In this document: positions 60,575 through 64,000 of the stretch, piece by piece
Layout: every line of letters starts with the position of its first letter
How positions within the stretch are numbered: the first letter of the stretch is position 1
Origin: Actinomycetota bacterium
Lineage (GTDB): Bacteria; Actinomycetota; Acidimicrobiia; Acidimicrobiales; RAAP-2
Assembly: GCA_009699875.1 (NCBI GenBank)
Contig: WLNI01000003.1
Coordinates: 106,761-170,760 of the forward strand
Length of the DNA: 64,000 nt
Reading direction: 5' to 3'
The notes under the pieces: generated by a model
What the model was told of the DNA's origin: nothing
What the model saw: the letters and a program-made list of their open reading frames with translations, nothing else
The model's database searches: none
Position numbers and translations under genes: made by a program

Positions 60575-61795
60575 ATGACAGACAAGATTGTGTTGGCCTA
60601 CAGCGGAGGACTTGATACCTCGGTGGCGGTTCGTTGGCTCATCGAGCATCATGACGCCGAGGTGATTGCAGTTGCAGTCGACGTCGGTCAATCAACTGAT
60701 TCGACTGGCGAAGACTGGGAAGCGATCCAACAGCGAGCGTTTGCTGCAGGTGCGGTTGAGGCCGTCGTGATTGACGCGCGAAACGAGATGGCGGAGGACT
60801 ACTGCGTGCCAGCAATCGCTGCGAATGCTCGTTACGAAGGCAAGTATCCGCTCGTGTCAGCACTTTCTCGACCCGTGATCGTCAAACACTTGGTAGCCGA
60901 AGCCCGGCGCTTTGGAGCAACGGCCGTGGCACACGGCTGCACCGGAAAAGGAAATGACCAGGTCCGATTTGAAGTTGGGACCCGAGCTCTTGCTCCAGAT
61001 CTTGACGTGATCGCCCCGGCTCGACTGTGGGGCATGACGAGAGAAGACTCGGTCGAGTACGCCGCAAAGTGGAATATTCCAATCGGCCAATCTAAGACCA
61101 AGATCTATTCAATTGATGAGAACCTTTGGGGGCGGGCCATTGAGTGCGGCGTCATCGAAGACCCCTGGGCGAAAGCTCCCGATGATCCCTACACCTTGAC
61201 TCGGGTGACCTCGAGCGAAGATGACGAAATGGTGATCTCATTTGTCGCCGGCGTGCCAGTTGCCGTCGACAATAAGACCCTCTCGGTCGCGGACATCATC
61301 GATGAAGTTGGCCGTCGGGCGGGTGCCACGGGCTTCGGTCGAATCGACATGGTGGAGAACAGACGCGTTGGTATCAAGAGCCGGGAGGTCTATGAATGCC
61401 CTGGCGCGCTTGCCCTGATTGCCGCGCACGCGGATTTGGAAGACTTGTGCTTGGAGAGAGACGTCCATCACGAGAAGCTTCGACTTGAGCCTCGGTGGGC
61501 TGAACTTGTCTATGACGGCATGTGGTTCTCTCCCTTGAAGGAAGCCATCGATGCCTTTATGGCGTCTACACAGACGCACGTCACCGGTGACGTGCGTCTT
61601 CGATTCGAACCTCCAGGCGTCATGAGGATTGAGGGGCGACGCAGCCCATTGGCGCTCTATGACCATGGACTGGCTACCTACGACGCCAGCGACACGTTCC
61701 GACACCAAGACGCCGAAGGCTTTGTTCGTCTTTGGGGACTTGGTGTGGCGACATGGTCGGCCAAACAGAAGTCTCAAGAAGAAGGCGCATCGTGA
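60575..61795 (+). CDS. argG: Argininosuccinate synthase
   Basis: ArgG joins citrulline and aspartate with ATP. The 406-residue protein has the PP-loop AYSGGLDTSVAVRWL, HGCTGKGNDQVRFE and GRIDMVENRRVGIKSREVYE. AGGAG precedes the ATG. Overlaps argH by GTGA. Confidence 0.97.
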   Translation: MTDKIVLAYSGGLDTSVAVRWLIEHHDAEVIAVAVDVGQSTDSTGEDWEAIQQRAFAAGAVEAVVIDARNEMAEDYCVPAIAANARYEGKYPLVSALSRPVIVKHLVAEARRFGATAVAHGCTGKGNDQVRFEVGTRALAPDLDVIAPARLWGMTREDSVEYAAKWNIPIGQSKTKIYSIDENLWGRAIECGVIEDPWAKAPDDPYTLTRVTSSEDDEMVISFVAGVPVAVDNKTLSVADIIDEVGRRAGATGFGRIDMVENRRVGIKSREVYECPGALALIAAHADLEDLCLERDVHHEKLRLEPRWAELVYDGMWFSPLKEAIDAFMASTQTHVTGDVRLRFEPPGVMRIEGRRSPLALYDHGLATYDASDTFRHQDAEGFVRLWGLGVATWSAKQKSQEEGAS

Positions 61796-63180
61796 CCCTC
61801 TGGCATGGCCGGCTCGGCGGAACGATGGCACCTGAACTCGCAGCGCTGTCGGTGTCGATCACCTATGACCAGCAACTTGCTCTTGTCGACATTGCAGCTA
61901 GTCACGCGCATGTTGATGGTCTGGTTCGAGGCGGAATAGTGAGTTCCAAAGAAGGGGAGGCACTCCACGAGGCACTGCGCCTTGTCGGAGAGGAGTTTTC
62001 TGGGGGCACCTTCGAGATTCACCCTACCGATGAAGACATCCATACTGCAGTCGAGCGACGAGTAACGGAACTCTGTGGCGACATCGGAGCGAAACTCCAT
62101 ACGGGACGATCAAGAAATGATCAAGTCGCAACCGACCTGCGGCTCTGGACCCGACAAGCACTCAAAGACGTTGCCGAGGATGTGGTGAGTCTCCAAGAGG
62201 TCTTGCTCCAACGCGCCCTTGGTGCCTACGGCATCTACTTGCCGGGCTATACCCATCTCCAGCGGGCACAGCCTGTCTTGTTGGCGCACCATCTCGGAGC
62301 ACACTGCTGGGCGCTCAGCCGAGACGTCGAGAGACTCCTCCAAAGCATGACTCGACTCAACGTGTCTCCTCTTGGAGCCGGAGCCCTTGCCGGATCGTCG
62401 TTGGCGTTGAGCCCAGACGAGACTGCTGCAGCCCTTGGATTTGACGGTCACTTTGAGAACTCGATGGATGCAGTGAGTGACCGAGACTTTGTCGCAGAAG
62501 CACTCTTTGACATCTCGCTGCTTGGCATTCATCTTTCGAGAATGGGTGAAGAGATTGTGCTCTGGAACTCGGATGAATTTGGCTTCTGCGTGCTTGATGA
62601 TTCCTATGCAACTGGCAGCTCGATGCTGCCCCAAAAGAAGAATGCCGATATTGCTGAGCTGGCGCGAGGAAAAGCAGGAAGATTCATTGGGAACCTCACT
62701 GGTCTCTTGGCGACCCTGAAAGGTCTGCCGATGGCCTACAACAGAGACCTCCAAGAAGACAAAGAGCCACTCTTTGACTCAGTGCACCAGATCCGCTTGG
62801 TCCTTCGGGCGTTAGCGGGCCTCTATGCAACCACCACCTGGAACGAAGAAGCAATGGCCGCGGCCGCAGATGCTCCGGGCGCGGCTGCGGTTGACCTTGC
62901 TGAGTTTCTGGTCGTGAATGGCACACCGTTTCGACAAGCGCACAGCATTATTGGGGGGCTCGTCGCTGAGTCACTGTCGTCCTCGAGGTCACTGAGCGAG
63001 CTTGTGCGAGATCACGATCTCCTCGGAGAAGAGGCAGTTGGCCTGCTCGAGCCTGGCGTTTCGGTGAATGCAAAGACCACACCCGGGGGAGCTGGACCTG
63101 TGCCGGTCGCTGCGCAACTCGCCAGGTTGGAGGATCGCGTGTCGTCTGATCGGGCGTTGCTTCGCTCGCTCCAAGGCTAA
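61792..63180 (+). CDS. argH: Argininosuccinate lyase
   Basis: ArgH splits argininosuccinate into arginine and fumarate. From GTG 61792, inside the argG stop, it has 462 residues and begins TLWHGRLGG, the normal start. LHTGRSRNDQVATDLRLW and the fumarase-superfamily signature GSSMLPQKKNADIAEL are present. It ends the arginine operon. Confidence 0.97.
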   Translation: MTLWHGRLGGTMAPELAALSVSITYDQQLALVDIAASHAHVDGLVRGGIVSSKEGEALHEALRLVGEEFSGGTFEIHPTDEDIHTAVERRVTELCGDIGAKLHTGRSRNDQVATDLRLWTRQALKDVAEDVVSLQEVLLQRALGAYGIYLPGYTHLQRAQPVLLAHHLGAHCWALSRDVERLLQSMTRLNVSPLGAGALAGSSLALSPDETAAALGFDGHFENSMDAVSDRDFVAEALFDISLLGIHLSRMGEEIVLWNSDEFGFCVLDDSYATGSSMLPQKKNADIAELARGKAGRFIGNLTGLLATLKGLPMAYNRDLQEDKEPLFDSVHQIRLVLRALAGLYATTTWNEEAMAAAADAPGAAAVDLAEFLVVNGTPFRQAHSIIGGLVAESLSSSRSLSELVRDHDLLGEEAVGLLEPGVSVNAKTTPGGAGPVPVAAQLARLEDRVSSDRALLRSLQG

Positions 63181-63274
63181 ATAAGTCCAAAAAGTGAAAA
63201 CGGACGCCTGAGAACCTGCTAAGTTGGCACTCCGGCCGCTTGGAAGAGTGGTCGGAAAGACATCTTTCTCCGCT

Positions 63275-63303
63275 TTGACTTCAAGGCGTGGGTGGACTAT
63301 CTT
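63275..63303 (+). promoter_or_regulatory. Candidate rRNA operon promoter
   Basis: TTGACT (63275-63280), a 17-base spacer and TATCTT (63298-63303) match the general housekeeping promoter pattern, with five and four of six consensus bases. It would start an rRNA leader of about 290 bases. Confidence 0.5.
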
Positions 63304-63392
63304 TAGAAGTCCGCTTCGCCTGGCCTCCCAACTGGGTTTTCGAGTGAAGCGGAATGCCATGCACCTCTGCCCGTTTGGGTCTTTGTGCGTGG

Positions 63393-63413
63393 TTGCTCCT
63401 TGAAAACGGAAGA
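63393..63413 (+). promoter_or_regulatory. boxA-like antitermination element
   Basis: TTGCTCCTTGAAAACGGAAGA resembles the TGTTCTTTGAGAACT-type element before 16S rRNA genes in other actinobacteria, which is bound by NusB and S10. The likeness is by eye. Confidence 0.45.
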
Positions 63414-63531
63414 GCGAGAGCCAAAAGCCAGTGCGGGCGGCATCTCGGTGGTAAAAGCCCTAGATGTCGACTGTCAAAAGTAAGTTACAAAAGGTGGTGC
63501 AAACGCTTTATTGAGTTTGTACCGCTGTCGA

Positions 63532-63551
63532 TACGGAGGAGCCACTCCGTA
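63532..63551 (+). other. Hairpin in the pre-16S leader
   Basis: TACGGAG (63532-63538) and CTCCGTA (63545-63551) form a perfect 7-bp stem with a 6-base loop; TCGA on both sides could add pairing. It may help processing or folding of pre-16S RNA. Confidence 0.55.
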
Positions 63552-63602
63552 CTCGACTCTCTGATTTCATGGGGAAGATCGCTTGCGATCCAACCAGAAG
63601 TC

Positions 63603-64000
<398 letters not shown>

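Larger units (their letters stand above)
63181..63602 (+). other. Leader region before the 16S rRNA gene
   Basis: No protein gene is credible in these 422 bases. The region holds a promoter-like pair (63275-63303), a boxA-like element (63393-63413) and a strong hairpin (63532-63551). A two-part inverted repeat, AGGCG...GGACT / AGTCC...CGCCT, spans 63284-63321 over the promoter. No clear terminator for the arg operon is visible. Confidence 0.6.

Overview
The window is a compact stretch of chromosome from an actinobacterium, most likely of class Acidimicrobiia. The evidence is an actinobacterial IHF (mIHF) gene beside gmk and rpoZ, actinobacterial gene orders (pyrR-B-C-carAB-D-F, argCJBDFRGH), a DUF1844-type gene beside infC, GTG/TTG starts with 4-base stop/start overlaps throughout, and the 5' part of a 16S rRNA gene at the right edge. 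The class-level call is an inference from these features; no database search was possible. Nearly everything is core metabolism. There is no insertion sequence, prophage, CRISPR array or tRNA gene that I can recognise.

Layout: (1) 1-2362: two tandem genes for secreted surface proteins. Each has YVTN-type beta-propeller repeats, a fibronectin type III domain and a C-terminal LAATG sorting signal. Their 3' flanks are also duplicated and look structured. (2) 2363-7860: menaquinone genes menE, menB, menA, menH and menD. (3) 8013-12472: tyrS, a small lipoprotein, a flavin-reductase-like protein, three uncharacterised small or Cys-rich proteins and an NfuA-like Fe-S protein. (4) 12524-17897: the aroC-K-B-Q, pepQ, efp, nusB run. 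(5) 17972-26582: an aerobic respiratory cluster: an SCO1-like domain fused to a ten-helix membrane protein, a Met-rich secreted protein, CtaG, a membrane-anchored cupredoxin and cytochrome c oxidase subunits II, I and III.

(6) 26724-35767: the complete UMP pathway, pyrR, B, C, carA, carB, D, F. (7) 35815-47389: mihF, a guanylate kinase fused in frame to RNA polymerase omega, coaBC, metK, a helicase-dead-looking PriA, def, fmt, rpe, ribD, ribBA, ribH and hisG. (8) 47392-53891: a cold-shock-like protein, a DUF1844-like protein, infC-rpmI-rplT, a SpoU-type RNA methyltransferase and pheST. (9) 53939-63180: a DMT-family exporter, then the divergent argCJBDFRGH operon behind a promoter with ARG-box-like palindromes. 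(10) 63181-64000: an rRNA leader (promoter, boxA-like element, hairpin) and the start of 16S rRNA.

The most unusual items are the gmk-rpoZ fusion with a long purely acidic V/I-D/E tail, the copper-related genes around the oxidase (SCO fusion, Met-rich protein, odd cupredoxin, CoxA with an extra N-terminal membrane hairpin), the LAXTG-anchored propeller pair with its conserved 3' structure, and a recurring TANNNT box 6-8 bases before several start codons that suggests leaderless mRNAs.
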